Below are positions 1 to 9,183 of a DNA stretch of 64,000 nucleotides, piece after piece; position 1 is the first letter of the stretch, and every line of letters begins with the position of its first letter. Below the pieces are notes generated by a model. It ran no database searches. It was not told the origin of the DNA and saw only the letters and a list, made by a program, of their open reading frames with translations. This DNA comes from CANMIH01 sp049116335 (GTDB taxonomy: Bacteria; Pseudomonadota; Alphaproteobacteria; Rhodobacterales; Rhodobacteraceae), in NCBI GenBank assembly GCA_049116335.1, contig JAGDYZ010000046.1, positions 26,298 through 90,297 on the forward strand, read 5' to 3'. Both the position numbers and the translations under genes were made by a program.

Positions 1-525
1 TCGGAAGACCGGAAACACTTTGGTCTAGCGACAGGGATGAATGTGCGTGACAACGTGGCGCTGGCCTCGATGGATCTGTTCACCGGTACCGGTGGTGCGC
101 TGGACGAAGCCCAGATGGAGAGCACCGCCAAAAGCTATATCGCACAGCTTGGCATCCGCACGCCTTCCGATGTGCAGGAGGTGCGTCTCCTGTCCGGCGG
201 CAATCAGCAAAAGGTTGTGATCGCCAAATGGTTGCTGCGCGATTGTGACATCCTGATCTTTGACGAGCCCACGCGTGGGATTGATGTTGGTGCCAAGTCA
301 GAGATCTACAAACTGCTGGAAGAGCTCGCGTCTGAGGGTAAGACCATCATCGTCATCTCCTCTGAGCTGCCTGAAATCATGCGCCTGAGCCACCGCATCG
401 CCGTAATGTGCGAAGGACGCCTGACCGGCATCCTTCCGGGCGGAAAATCCACCACACAAGAAGACATCATGCATCTGGCCACCCAGCGTGAGGCGGCGAT
501 GCAGGTAACGGGGACAGTTCAATGA
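1..525 (+). CDS. Sugar ABC transporter ATP-binding protein, RbsA type (3' part only)
   Basis: C-terminal third of a double-domain sugar ATPase that powers uptake with the next two genes. The reading frame is open from base 1 (SEDRKHFGL, typical of the second nucleotide-binding domain of RbsA-type proteins), so the gene starts outside the window and the internal ATG at 37 is not its start. The ABC signature LSGGNQQK lies at fragment residues 64-71 and Walker B with the D-loop (DILIFDEPTRGID) at 83-95. Its stop overlaps the permease start (ATGA at 522-525). The sugar cannot be named from this sequence. Confidence 0.93.
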   Translation, partial: SEDRKHFGLATGMNVRDNVALASMDLFTGTGGALDEAQMESTAKSYIAQLGIRTPSDVQEVRLLSGGNQQKVVIAKWLLRDCDILIFDEPTRGIDVGAKSEIYKLLEELASEGKTIIVISSELPEIMRLSHRIAVMCEGRLTGILPGGKSTTQEDIMHLATQREAAMQVTGTVQ

Positions 526-1529
526 CCACAGTGAGTGAAGCAAGCGAGAAAAAGCCCGCGCGCGGTCTGGCCGAGGGTGGCACCTATCAAAAGCTTCTGG
601 CCTTCGCGAGCCTGATCATGCTGTTGATCGGCTTTTCCATCGCCTCGCCCAACTTTATGCAGACCTCCAATATGATCGCCATTTTGCAGGCGACCTCTGT
701 CAATGGGGTGCTGGCTATTGCGGCGACGCTGGTCATCATCACGGGCGGCATCGATCTGTCTGTTGGCACCTTGATGACCTTCTGTGCTGTGATCGCAGGG
801 GTGGTGCTGACCTACCTCGGGATGCCGCTTTTGTTGGGCGTGATTGCAGCCATTGGGGCCGGGGCGCTCTGCGGCCTGATCTCGGGCACTTTTGTGGCCA
901 AGATGAAGATCCCGCCGTTCATTGCTACGCTGGGTATGATGCTGATCCTTAAAGGCCTGTCCTTGGTGATCTCGGGCACCCGACCGATCTATTTCAATGA
1001 CACGCCGGGGTTTGATCTTATCTCGCGTGGGTCTCTGATTGGTGAAGTCTTCCCAGCGCTGCCAATCCCAAATGGTGTGCTGATCCTGTTCATCATGGCG
1101 GGCGTCGCGGCTTATATCTTGGGTCGTACAGTTCTGGGTCGGTATGCCTTTGCGCTGGGCTCAAACGAAGAGGCTGTGCGCCTGTCTGGCGTCAACACCG
1201 ACATGTGGAAGATGCGAATTTATGCGCTGGCAGGCGGCATCTGTGGCATCGGCGGCATCCTGATTGCCTCGCGCTTGAATTCGGCTCAGCCCGCGCTTGG
1301 TCTGGGTTACGAACTTGAGGCCATCGCAGCGGTTGTAATCGGGGGCACATCCTTGTCCGGTGGTCGTGGCACCATCCTTGGAACATTGATCGGCGCCTTG
1401 ATTATGGCGGTGCTGACCAATGGTCTGCGGGTGCTTTCGGTGGCGCAGGAATGGCAGACAGTGGTCACCGGCGTGATCATTATTCTCGCAGTTTACGCTG
1501 ACATGGTGCGGCGCGGAAAGACCGGGTGA
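522..1529 (+). CDS. Sugar ABC transporter permease, RbsC type
   Basis: Membrane subunit of the sugar importer, 335 residues, the usual length for the RbsC/XylH branch of the BPD_transp_2 family. It shows many hydrophobic helices, the conserved GGIDLSVG segment after the second or third helix, and a C-terminal Gly-rich cytoplasmic loop (VIGGTSLSGGRG) expected to contact the ATPase. Translation starts inside the ATPase stop codon (4-base overlap), so the two are coupled. A periplasmic binding protein follows 66 bases downstream. Confidence 0.93.
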   Translation: MTTVSEASEKKPARGLAEGGTYQKLLAFASLIMLLIGFSIASPNFMQTSNMIAILQATSVNGVLAIAATLVIITGGIDLSVGTLMTFCAVIAGVVLTYLGMPLLLGVIAAIGAGALCGLISGTFVAKMKIPPFIATLGMMLILKGLSLVISGTRPIYFNDTPGFDLISRGSLIGEVFPALPIPNGVLILFIMAGVAAYILGRTVLGRYAFALGSNEEAVRLSGVNTDMWKMRIYALAGGICGIGGILIASRLNSAQPALGLGYELEAIAAVVIGGTSLSGGRGTILGTLIGALIMAVLTNGLRVLSVAQEWQTVVTGVIIILAVYADMVRRGKTG

Positions 1530-1595
1530 GGCCGAAGGCCCGCTCGTACAAAGCAACCAAAACAACAAGTGTGAATTCAACCTGGAGGAGAAGTT

Positions 1596-2546
1596 ATGTT
1601 TACACGTCGTTTTCTGATGGGGGCGCTCAGTGCAGTTGCCCTGATGGGGCCCGCGTCCGTGGCAAATGCTGCCGATGAGCTCTATGTCCCGCTGGTGTCG
1701 AAAGGCTTTCAGCACCAGTTCTGGCAGGCCGTAAAACAGGGCGCCGAGCAGGCCGCGACCGAAATGGGGGTGCGGATCACCTTTGAAGGTCCGGACAATG
1801 AAACCATGGTTGATCGTCAGATCGACATGCTGGCCGCAGCTCTGGCCAACAAACCCGCGGCGCTTGGGTTTGCTGCGCTGGACAGCCAGGCCGCCATTCC
1901 ACTGCTGCGTCAGGCCCACAAAGCGGGTATTCCTGTGATCGCGTTTGACAGTGGCGTCGACAGCGACATCCCCCTGTCCACCGCAACAACTGACAACGTT
2001 GCAGCGGCCTCTTTGGCGGCGGACAAAATGGCCGAGCTGATTGGCGGTAAAGGCAAGGTTGCTGTTGTCGCGCATGACCAGACAAGCCGCACCGGCATCG
2101 ACCGTCGCGATGGCTTTGTGAACCGCATCAAAGCGGAATACCCCGGCATTGAAGTTGTGACCGTTCAGTATGGTCAGGGTGACCACCTGAAATCGACCGA
2201 AGTGACCAAAGCCATTCTGACCGCGAACCCGGATCTGGCGGGCATCTTTGGTACCAACGAAGGGTCAGCCATTGGTGTGGTCAACGGTGCACAGGAGTTG
2301 GGAACCAACAAAGATCTGGTCATCATCGGTTATGACAGCGGCAAAGCGCAGAAAGATGCGATCCGCAATGGTCTGATGGCCGGTGCGATCACACAGAACC
2401 CGGTAGGCATTGGGTATGAGACCGTGAAAGCGGCGGTCATGGCGACCAAAGGTGAAACCGTTCCGGCGCTGATCGACACCGGTTTCTACTACTATGACGC
2501 CTCCAACATAGACGAGCCGAAGATTTCGGCCGTTCTGTACGATTGA
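1596..2546 (+). CDS. Sugar ABC transporter substrate-binding protein, RbsB-like
   Basis: Periplasmic binding protein, 316 residues, of the Peripla_BP_4/RbsB family. The N-terminus is a Sec signal peptide (MFTRRFLMG, hydrophobic core, then SVANAA) with likely cleavage near residue 25. The mature part has the two-lobe pattern with segments such as GFAALDSQA, PVIAFDSG and GIFGTNEGSA. The ribosome-binding site ctggaggagaag lies just before the ATG. It is the last gene of the transporter operon and is followed by an intrinsic terminator. The order ATPase, permease, binding protein differs from E. coli rbs, so ribose should not be assumed. Confidence 0.92.
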   Translation: MFTRRFLMGALSAVALMGPASVANAADELYVPLVSKGFQHQFWQAVKQGAEQAATEMGVRITFEGPDNETMVDRQIDMLAAALANKPAALGFAALDSQAAIPLLRQAHKAGIPVIAFDSGVDSDIPLSTATTDNVAAASLAADKMAELIGGKGKVAVVAHDQTSRTGIDRRDGFVNRIKAEYPGIEVVTVQYGQGDHLKSTEVTKAILTANPDLAGIFGTNEGSAIGVVNGAQELGTNKDLVIIGYDSGKAQKDAIRNGLMAGAITQNPVGIGYETVKAAVMATKGETVPALIDTGFYYYDASNIDEPKISAVLYD

Positions 2547-2633
2547 GTTGAACAGCGGGATCGGTCTCGCACTGGAGCTCTCATACTTTGAGACTGTAGT
2601 GTAATTTGATCCGTAATCACCTGAGACGGAAGG

Positions 2634-2665
2634 CGCCCTCGCAGTTTGCTGCGGGGGCGTTTTTT
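2634..2665 (+). terminator. Intrinsic terminator of the sugar ABC operon
   Basis: An 11-bp stem (CGCCCTCGCAG pairing with CTGCGGGGGCG, one wobble pair) closes a 4-base loop and is followed by six T. It sits between the binding-protein gene and the agmatinase gene and therefore separates the two units. Confidence 0.88.
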
Positions 2666-2732
2666 GTGGTGCCAGCCGGGAATTCAGAGCTATGCTCTGG
2701 CCAATACGAAAAAAAATCTCAACAGGATAGTG

Positions 2733-3680
2733 ATGAAAAACCAACCTCTTGGCGGCAATGAAATGCCGCGCTTTGGCGGGCCGGGTACCTTTATGCGACT
2801 GCCGTCAGCGGTATCTGCGGAAGGTCTGGATGCGGCCTTTATTGGCATTCCGATGGATATCGGCGCGAGTCAGAGGTCCGGCACACGTTTGGGGCCACGC
2901 CAAATTCGCGCTGAGAGCACATTGATGCGCCCCTACAATATGTGGACACGCGCGGCGCCGTTTGAAGGGCTGCAGGTGGCAGACATTGGTGACGTTCCGA
3001 TCAATACTTTCGATCTCAAAGATAGCGTGCGGCGGATCGAGGCATTTTATGATGAGGTTCTGACCCACGAGGCGATCCCGTTGACGATGGGAGGGGACCA
3101 TACGCTGACCTACCCCATCCTGCGGTCGATTGCGAAAAAACATGGGCCAGTTGCGCTGATCCATGTAGACGCCCATGCGGATATCAATGAACACATGTTT
3201 GGCGAGAGTATCGCCCATGGCACGCCGTTCCGCCGGGCCTATGAAGAGGGGCTTCTTGATGCCCCCAATGTGTTTCAGATTGGGTTGCGCGGCACCGGGT
3301 ATGGGCCGGACGATTTCGATACTGCCCGCGAATGGGGCTTTAACGTCATTCAGGCGGAAGAGCTTTGGTACAAATCCTGCGCGCCCTTAATGGACCGTAT
3401 TCGCGAGCAAATCGGCGATCGGCCCGTTTATTTGACCTATGATATCGATAGCCTTGATCCTGCCTGTGCGCCCGGAACCGGCACGGTGGAAGCAGGCGGA
3501 TTGATGACACAGCAGGGGTTGGAGATCATTCGAGGCTGTCGCGGGCTGAACCTTGTGGGTTGTGACCTTGTCGAGGTGTCACCGCCCTACGATCCGTCAG
3601 GCAACACCGCCGTGATTGCGGGCAATTTCCTGTATGAAATGCTCTGTGTTCTGCCCGGGGTGCCCTATGGCAAGGGCTAA
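2733..3680 (+). CDS. speB: Agmatinase / ureohydrolase family protein
   Basis: Binuclear manganese ureohydrolase, 315 residues. The family hydrolyses agmatine to putrescine and urea; close relatives act on guanidinobutyrate or similar guanidino acids, so the exact substrate is open. Metal-binding motifs are complete: GGDH at 120-123, DAHADI at 146-151 and DIDSLDPA at 237-244. An upstream in-frame start at 2646 lies inside the preceding terminator stem, so the ATG at 2733, preceded by aacaggat, is chosen. It stands alone between a terminator and the convergent folA. Confidence 0.87.
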   Translation: MKNQPLGGNEMPRFGGPGTFMRLPSAVSAEGLDAAFIGIPMDIGASQRSGTRLGPRQIRAESTLMRPYNMWTRAAPFEGLQVADIGDVPINTFDLKDSVRRIEAFYDEVLTHEAIPLTMGGDHTLTYPILRSIAKKHGPVALIHVDAHADINEHMFGESIAHGTPFRRAYEEGLLDAPNVFQIGLRGTGYGPDDFDTAREWGFNVIQAEELWYKSCAPLMDRIREQIGDRPVYLTYDIDSLDPACAPGTGTVEAGGLMTQQGLEIIRGCRGLNLVGCDLVEVSPPYDPSGNTAVIAGNFLYEMLCVLPGVPYGKG

Positions 3681-3733
3681 GTGACTTTGATTTCCGCGCT
3701 CCAGATTGGTCTGCGAGCGCGGAGATTTTGCGG

Positions 3734-4210
3734 TTACTTCCGCAGGAATTCCTGCAACACGCAGGTTGGGCCGTTCTCACGCAGCGTGTGGCGGTTGACG
3801 ACGGTCCAGGCCTCAAGATCCACCTCTGGAAAGAACGTGTCCGCATCTGCGACGTCTAGATCGACCTCGGAGATCATTAGCCGATCTGCGAGCGGAAGCA
3901 TTTCCGCATAAATGCCTGCGCCTCCAATGCCATAAATCCGTTGATATCCCTGCGCCTGCGCGATCGAGATGGCCTCAGATACATTGGCCGCGACTGTCTC
4001 AGAGATCTCGGGATCGCGGGACACCACAATGTTCAAGCGGTTTGGCAGCGGTTTTTTGGGCAGGCTGTCCCATGTTTTGCGCCCCATGATGACAGCGCCC
4101 CCCAGCGTTTCACGCTGAAATGCCTTAAGATCTTCCGGGAGTTGCCATGGAATATCCCCATCGCGCCCTATGGCGCTGTTGTTTGCCCGTGCAACGATGA
4201 GTGTGATCAT
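3734..4210 (-). CDS. folA: Dihydrofolate reductase
   Basis: NADPH-dependent reduction of dihydrofolate to tetrahydrofolate. At 158 residues it matches the E. coli enzyme in length. Active-site residues keep the E. coli numbering: Trp22 in IPWQLPEDL and Asp27. The cofactor-binding segments MGRKTWDSLP and the Gly-Gly pair in IYGIGGAGIY are present. It converges on agmatinase and lies downstream of the LysR gene on the same strand, separated by 90 bases. Its usual partner thyA is at the other end of the window, about 59 kb away. Confidence 0.95.
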   Translation of the reverse strand: MITLIVARANNSAIGRDGDIPWQLPEDLKAFQRETLGGAVIMGRKTWDSLPKKPLPNRLNIVVSRDPEISETVAANVSEAISIAQAQGYQRIYGIGGAGIYAEMLPLADRLMISEVDLDVADADTFFPEVDLEAWTVVNRHTLRENGPTCVLQEFLRK

Positions 4211-4300
4211 GGGTGCTTTGCCTTTGATTGCTCAGAGTGATCTTCTGGTGACAGAAATGCTCTTGAAATTGAAGCTGCGCAAGGGCTTGAATTGGTCCGC

Positions 4301-5215
4301 TTATGCCTCAGCAGCTTTCAATGCTTCGCGACACCGTTCGATGATGAAATCGGCAAAGACCTTGAGCTTTGGATCACGATGCCGACGCGATGGCGACAGG
4401 CAGGCAAGCTGGGCGGGCAAAGGCGGCGTGTCCAGGCCAACCTCAACCAAAGCACCCGATGCGAGATGGTGAGCGACTTCGAACCGGGGCTTGAGGATGA
4501 TCCCACAGCCCATCAAAGCCCATTCGGTCAGAACATCGCCATCATCAGATTCCAATGGGCCCGTGATCTCATACCGTTTGGGGCCGCTTGAGGTCTGCAA
4601 GGTCCATTGAAACTCTTGAGCGCCGGGAAAACGCAAGTTCAGGCAGTCATGTTTATCCTGAAGCAACTGAGCACCGCAGCTCGGGTTGCCCCGCGCTTCG
4701 ACATACTGCGGTGTGGCAACTAGCACGCGAGGGCACTCGGAAATGACGCGAACTTTCAGATCGCTGTCACTGAGTGGTCCCAGATGAAGCGCAAGGTCCA
4801 GACCTTCGGTTGTGACGTCAACGATGCGATCAGACAGGCGCAGACGAATGTCAACTTCGGGATAGAGCGCGCGAAAGGCAGGAATGGCAGGGGCGATCAC
4901 ACGCCGTCCCAGCCCCAAAGGGGCGGCGACAAAGAGGGTGCCCTTTGGTGTCTGCGCCGCCTCCATGACGGTGCCTTCGGCCTCTGATATGGATTCAAGG
5001 ATGCCGCGCGCACCGTCATAAAACAGACGGCCATGTTCTGTGGGATGAAGCGCGCGGGTCGTGCGATTGAACAGGCGCACCCCGAGATGCCGCTCTAGCT
5101 CGGCAATACGCGAGGATGAGACCGCAGGGGATGTGCGTTGGTCTCGGGCGGCGGCGGACATGCTGCCAAGTTCGTACACCCGGACGAACATGCGGATATT
5201 GTCGATATAGGCCAT
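4301..5215 (-). CDS. LysR family transcriptional regulator
   Basis: LysR-type activator or repressor, 304 residues from the ATG at 5215 (MAYIDNIRMF). The N-terminal winged helix-turn-helix is at about residues 1-60 (GSMSAAARDQRTSPAVSSSRIAEL within two segments), followed by the two-lobe effector-binding domain. A longer reading from 5266 adds an unlikely leader. It is divergent from puuD across about 95 bases, which suggests, but does not prove, that it regulates urate or purine breakdown. Confidence 0.88.
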   Translation of the reverse strand: MAYIDNIRMFVRVYELGSMSAAARDQRTSPAVSSSRIAELERHLGVRLFNRTTRALHPTEHGRLFYDGARGILESISEAEGTVMEAAQTPKGTLFVAAPLGLGRRVIAPAIPAFRALYPEVDIRLRLSDRIVDVTTEGLDLALHLGPLSDSDLKVRVISECPRVLVATPQYVEARGNPSCGAQLLQDKHDCLNLRFPGAQEFQWTLQTSSGPKRYEITGPLESDDGDVLTEWALMGCGIILKPRFEVAHHLASGALVEVGLDTPPLPAQLACLSPSRRHRDPKLKVFADFIIERCREALKAAEA

Positions 5216-5310
5216 ACGCTTTTCGGGGAAATTTGAAAGTGCCTTGGGATTTTCAAGGATTATCATTTAAAGCATGAATTGTATAGCCTGACGAAAAACA
5301 GGAGACCGCC

Positions 5311-6534
5311 ATGTATGATCTCGCCACCTTTGGCGCATGGGCTGAATTTGCCGTGCGCTGGCTTCATGTGATCACAGCCATCGCCTGGATCGGCTCGTCG
5401 TTCTATTTCATCGCGCTCGATCTTGGACTTCACAGAGATCGCAATCTGGCCACAGGTGCCGATGGCGAAGAATGGCAGGTGCATGGGGGCGGGTTTTACC
5501 ACATCCAGAAGTATCTGGTGGCGCCGGATCAGATGCCCTCGGATCTCGTTTGGTTCAAATGGGAAAGCTATGCGACCTGGTTGTCGGGGTTTGCTCTGCT
5601 GGCCTTGGTTTATTACCTCGGCGCCGAGTTCTATTTGATCGACCCAAATATTGCCGATCTAGCGCCGTGGCAGGCCATTGGCATTTCCATCGCGTCTCTG
5701 GCCTTTGGCTGGTTGGTCTACAACACCCTGTGCAATGTCTTTGTGAATGCCAATCAGACGGTTCTGATGGTGGCATTGTTCTTTGTGCTCGTCGGAATGG
5801 CAGTGTTTTACACCAACGTCTTTACGGGACGCGCGGCGCTGCTGCATCTTGGGGCCTTCACCGCCACCATCATGAGCGCAAATGTGTTTATGATCATCAT
5901 TCCCAATCAGAAGATTGTTGTGGCGGACCTGATCGCAGGGCGCACACCGGATGCAAAATACGGCAAAATTGCCAAACAGCGATCGACCCATAACAACTAC
6001 CTGACCCTACCCGTGATCTTCATGATGCTGTCGAACCACTATCCATTGGCTTTTGGCACTGAATACACGTGGTTGATCGCCAGCCTTGTGTTTCTGATGG
6101 GTGTGTCGATCCGGCATTTCTTCAACAGCATGCATGCGCGCAAAGGCATGCCCTGGGGTGCATGGCTGGTGACTGTCATTTTGTTCATCGCCATTATGGG
6201 GCTTTCAACGGCGCCGCTGTTCAAGGCGGATGAAGTTGAGGAAGTGCGCAAGTCGGATCTGCGATTTGCCGAAGCGGCAGGGTTTGAAGAGGTGCATGAC
6301 ATTGTTCTGGGGCGCTGTTCCATGTGTCATGCGGCCGAGCCGGTTTGGGATGGCCTGCACTGGGCTCCCAAAGGCGTCCGGTTAGAGACCGAAGCGCAGG
6401 TTGCGCATTTTGCGCGTGACATCTACTTACAGGCGGGTGTGAGCCACGCCATGCCCCCGGCAAACCTGTCGTTTATCGATGATGAAGAGCGCGCAGCCAT
6501 TCGCAAGTGGTATCAGGCCGCTGTTGACGGGTGA
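5311..6534 (+). CDS. puuD: Urate hydroxylase PuuD (membrane protein with cytochrome c domain)
   Basis: Oxidises urate to 5-hydroxyisourate in bacteria that lack soluble uricase; electrons are thought to pass to the bound haem and the respiratory chain. 407 residues: about eight membrane helices over residues 1-310 carry the DUF989-type urate oxidase domain (WLHVITAIAWIGSSFYF near the start), then a C-terminal periplasmic cytochrome c domain with the haem motif CSMCH at 336-340. Start supported by the Shine-Dalgarno sequence caggag. Downstream purine genes (transthyretin-like hydrolase, allantoinase) are absent here. Confidence 0.9.
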   Translation: MYDLATFGAWAEFAVRWLHVITAIAWIGSSFYFIALDLGLHRDRNLATGADGEEWQVHGGGFYHIQKYLVAPDQMPSDLVWFKWESYATWLSGFALLALVYYLGAEFYLIDPNIADLAPWQAIGISIASLAFGWLVYNTLCNVFVNANQTVLMVALFFVLVGMAVFYTNVFTGRAALLHLGAFTATIMSANVFMIIIPNQKIVVADLIAGRTPDAKYGKIAKQRSTHNNYLTLPVIFMMLSNHYPLAFGTEYTWLIASLVFLMGVSIRHFFNSMHARKGMPWGAWLVTVILFIAIMGLSTAPLFKADEVEEVRKSDLRFAEAAGFEEVHDIVLGRCSMCHAAEPVWDGLHWAPKGVRLETEAQVAHFARDIYLQAGVSHAMPPANLSFIDDEERAAIRKWYQAAVDG

Positions 6535-6619
6535 TCACGTCCCCGTAAGGCTCGTGTTGTAATTGAGCATTGTCGTTGCGACGTGAAGTCGGGCGGGGTA
6601 GGTCAAATTACCCTGACGT

Positions 6620-7249
6620 TTGCCAATGAGACCTATGCTCGATTCAACTCTCCGCCCACTTATCGACCCTCCGCTGAACGCTCTTGGGCGCGGTTTGGCA
6701 TCGCGAGGTGTCTCAGCCAATAGTGTGACGCTGGTCGGTTTGGGACTTGGGCTACTGGCAGCAATGGCCGTGGCGTTTCAGCAGTTCTACCTCGGTTTGC
6801 TTTTGGTTCTGCTGTCGCGTTTGGCAGATGGGCTGGATGGGGCTGTGGCGCGGGCCAGCCAGAAAACGCGTTTTGGTGGATATCTCGATATCACCTGTGA
6901 CTTCCTGTTCTACGGCGCGATCCCCATGGCCTTTGTCTGGGCCGACCCAGCATCGAATGGTGCGGCCGGAGCCTGGTTGCTGACCAGTTTCTATTTCAAC
7001 GGCGCAACTTTTCTTGGGTATGCTGTTTTGGCAGAACAACAGGGCATGGAAACGCGCGAGCGAGGCTCGAAATCACTCTATTTTGCCGGCGGCTTGCTCG
7101 AGGGAACAGAAACCATAGGGTTTTTTGTGGCGCTCTGCCTTTGGCCTGCCTTCTTTGCTCCGATGGCATGGGTTTTTGGTGCCTTGTGTTTTGTCACCGC
7201 TGGATTGCGGATTCTGCTGGCGCGGCAGATGTTTGATCCGAGGGATTAG
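6620..7249 (+). CDS. CDP-alcohol phosphatidyltransferase family protein
   Basis: Integral membrane enzyme, 209 residues, that transfers a phosphatidyl or similar group from a CDP-alcohol. The full family signature is present: Asp70, Asp73-Gly74, Ala77-Arg78, Gly86, Asp90 and Asp94, all in helices 2-3. The remainder is made of hydrophobic helices. The family includes PgsA and PssA, but this length and sequence do not match either well, so the lipid product is not assigned. It is followed 62 bases later by mutL. Confidence 0.85.
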   Translation: MPMRPMLDSTLRPLIDPPLNALGRGLASRGVSANSVTLVGLGLGLLAAMAVAFQQFYLGLLLVLLSRLADGLDGAVARASQKTRFGGYLDITCDFLFYGAIPMAFVWADPASNGAAGAWLLTSFYFNGATFLGYAVLAEQQGMETRERGSKSLYFAGGLLEGTETIGFFVALCLWPAFFAPMAWVFGALCFVTAGLRILLARQMFDPRD

Positions 7250-7311
7250 GGCCCCTGCGACCTGTGGGTTTCAGTTTTCAGAATCAGAGCCGTTCTGCTA
7301 GGTTTTGTGGA

Positions 7312-9183
7312 ATGAACACCCATGCCCCCAATATGCGCCCAGTTATTCGCCAACTGGATGATGCCGCCATCAACCGAATTGCTGCGGGTGAGGTGGTCGA
7401 ACGCCCGGCATCAGCCGTAAAAGAGCTGGTGGAAAACGCCATTGATGCTGGCTCTCGCAGGATCAGCATTGAGATCGCGGATGGTGGCAAAACACTGATC
7501 CGAGTGCGGGATGACGGCTGTGGCATGACACCGGATGACCTGCCGTTGGCGTTGTCGCGCCATGCCACCTCGAAAATTGATGGCACGGATCTGTTGAATA
7601 TCCATTCTTTTGGCTTTCGCGGTGAAGCCTTGCCCTCGCTGGGGGCGGTGGGACGGTTGACAATTCAAAGCCGGGCCGAGGGGTTTGAGGCGATGGAGCT
7701 GAGCGTCGACGGGGGTGTTCAGGCGGCATTGAAACCCTGTGCGCTGAATGGCGGTACGGTGGTCACTCTGCGCGATCTGTTTTTTGCCACCCCGGCGCGT
7801 TTGAAATTTCTGCGCAGCGATCGGTCCGAGATGATGGCGATCAGCGACACCATCAAACGCCTGGCTATGGCTGAACCTTCGGTTGGGTTTACGCTGCGCG
7901 ATGTTTCCGGCGGGCAGGACCGTGTGACTTTCCGCGTGGAGCCCGAGACCGGAGATCTGTTTGATGCGCTGCGGGGGCGTCTGGGGCGCGTCATGGGCAA
8001 GGAATTTGTCGACAACGCCCTGCCAATCGAGGCCGAGCGAGAAGAGATCAGGTTAACAGGATATGCAGCGCTGCCCACCTATTCGCGTGGCAATGCAGTT
8101 ATGCAGCATCTGTTTGTGAACGGCCGCCCTGTGCGAGATAAAACCCTGATCGGGGCGCTGCGTGGTGCCTATCAGGATTTCCTGTCACGTGATCGTCACC
8201 CAGCAGTGGCGCTGTTCGTCGACTGCGATCCGCACAAGGTGGATGTGAACGTGCATCCGGCCAAATCCGAAGTTCGTTTTCGCGATCCCGGTCTGGTGCG
8301 CGGCCTGATTGTCTCGTCACTGCGCCACGCGCTTGCCGGGGCTGGGCACCGGGCGTCAACCACCATTGCGGGCGAAACGCTGGGTGCCATGCGTGTCGAG
8401 ACCCCCACGCCGGCAGGTGCAACTTACACACCGCCACCTCGGGTCTATCAAATGGATCGCCCGTCTCAAGCGGCGCGGACCGCTTCTTATCAGGCGCAAG
8501 CCCCCGGATTTGCCGAGCTGGATCACAGCTATTCGGCGCGTGTCGTTGAGCCCGACCCATTTGTGCCGTCGCAACCCGATGAGTCCCCGGCCCCGGTTGA
8601 GGCGCTGCCTCTGGGCGCGGCACGCGGTCAGGTGCATGAAAACTACATCATTGCCCAGACCGAAGATGGGCTGGTGATAGTAGACCAACATGCGGCCCAT
8701 GAACGGTTGGTTTATGAAAAGCTCAAGCGCCAGATGGCAGAGACCGGCGTGGCGGCTCAGGCTCTATTGATCCCCGAAGTCGTCGATCTCTCTGCAGATG
8801 ATCAGGCGCGGATCATGTCCGTCGCTGAAGATCTCTCTCAGATGGGGCTCACCCTTGAAAGCTTTGGCGGAGGTGCCATTGCCGTGCGTGAAACCCCAGC
8901 CATTCTGGGTGAGGTGAATGCCAAGGCGTTGATCTTTGATATCCTTGATGAGTTGTCGGATCTGGGTGAAAGCCAGCTGGTCAAAGAAAAGATCGAAGCC
9001 ATCCTCAGCCGGGTGGCCTGTCACGGGTCAATCCGCTCTGGTCGGCGTATGCGCGCCGAAGAAATGAACGCTTTGTTGCGTGAAATGGAGGCGACCCCGC
9101 ATTCCGGGCAATGCAACCATGGCCGACCGACCTATGTTGAGCTAAAACTGTCCGATATTGAACGGCTGTTTGGGCGCACGTGA
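7312..9183 (+). CDS. mutL: DNA mismatch repair endonuclease MutL
   Basis: Links MutS mismatch recognition to strand incision. The N-terminal GHKL ATPase is clear (IAAGEVVERPASAVKELVEN near residues 25-45, then DDGCGM and the GFRGEAL lid). A proline-rich linker covers about residues 355-430. The C-terminal dimer domain has the metal-binding endonuclease motif DQHAAHERLVYE starting at Asp458, plus CHGSIRSG and QCNHGRPT. This MutL is therefore predicted to be nicking-competent, as in bacteria without MutH. Start ATG 7312 is chosen; ATG 7333 is a possible alternative. Confidence 0.95.
   Translation: MNTHAPNMRPVIRQLDDAAINRIAAGEVVERPASAVKELVENAIDAGSRRISIEIADGGKTLIRVRDDGCGMTPDDLPLALSRHATSKIDGTDLLNIHSFGFRGEALPSLGAVGRLTIQSRAEGFEAMELSVDGGVQAALKPCALNGGTVVTLRDLFFATPARLKFLRSDRSEMMAISDTIKRLAMAEPSVGFTLRDVSGGQDRVTFRVEPETGDLFDALRGRLGRVMGKEFVDNALPIEAEREEIRLTGYAALPTYSRGNAVMQHLFVNGRPVRDKTLIGALRGAYQDFLSRDRHPAVALFVDCDPHKVDVNVHPAKSEVRFRDPGLVRGLIVSSLRHALAGAGHRASTTIAGETLGAMRVETPTPAGATYTPPPRVYQMDRPSQAARTASYQAQAPGFAELDHSYSARVVEPDPFVPSQPDESPAPVEALPLGAARGQVHENYIIAQTEDGLVIVDQHAAHERLVYEKLKRQMAETGVAAQALLIPEVVDLSADDQARIMSVAEDLSQMGLTLESFGGGAIAVRETPAILGEVNAKALIFDILDELSDLGESQLVKEKIEAILSRVACHGSIRSGRRMRAEEMNALLREMEATPHSGQCNHGRPTYVELKLSDIERLFGRT

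Noticed and set aside
1161..2186. 341-residue open frame on the minus strand
   Set aside because: Antisense to the RbsC and RbsB genes, no ribosome-binding site or family pattern; His/Arg/Gln-rich composition typical of the opposite strand of GC-rich genes.
2646..2732. N-terminal extension of the agmatinase gene
   Set aside because: It begins inside the stem of the preceding terminator and does not look like the family N-terminus; the ATG at 2733 is better.
5263..5277. TCAT-N7-ATGA dyad between LysR and puuD
   Set aside because: Arms of only four bases and no good match to the LysR T-N11-A pattern; too weak to list.
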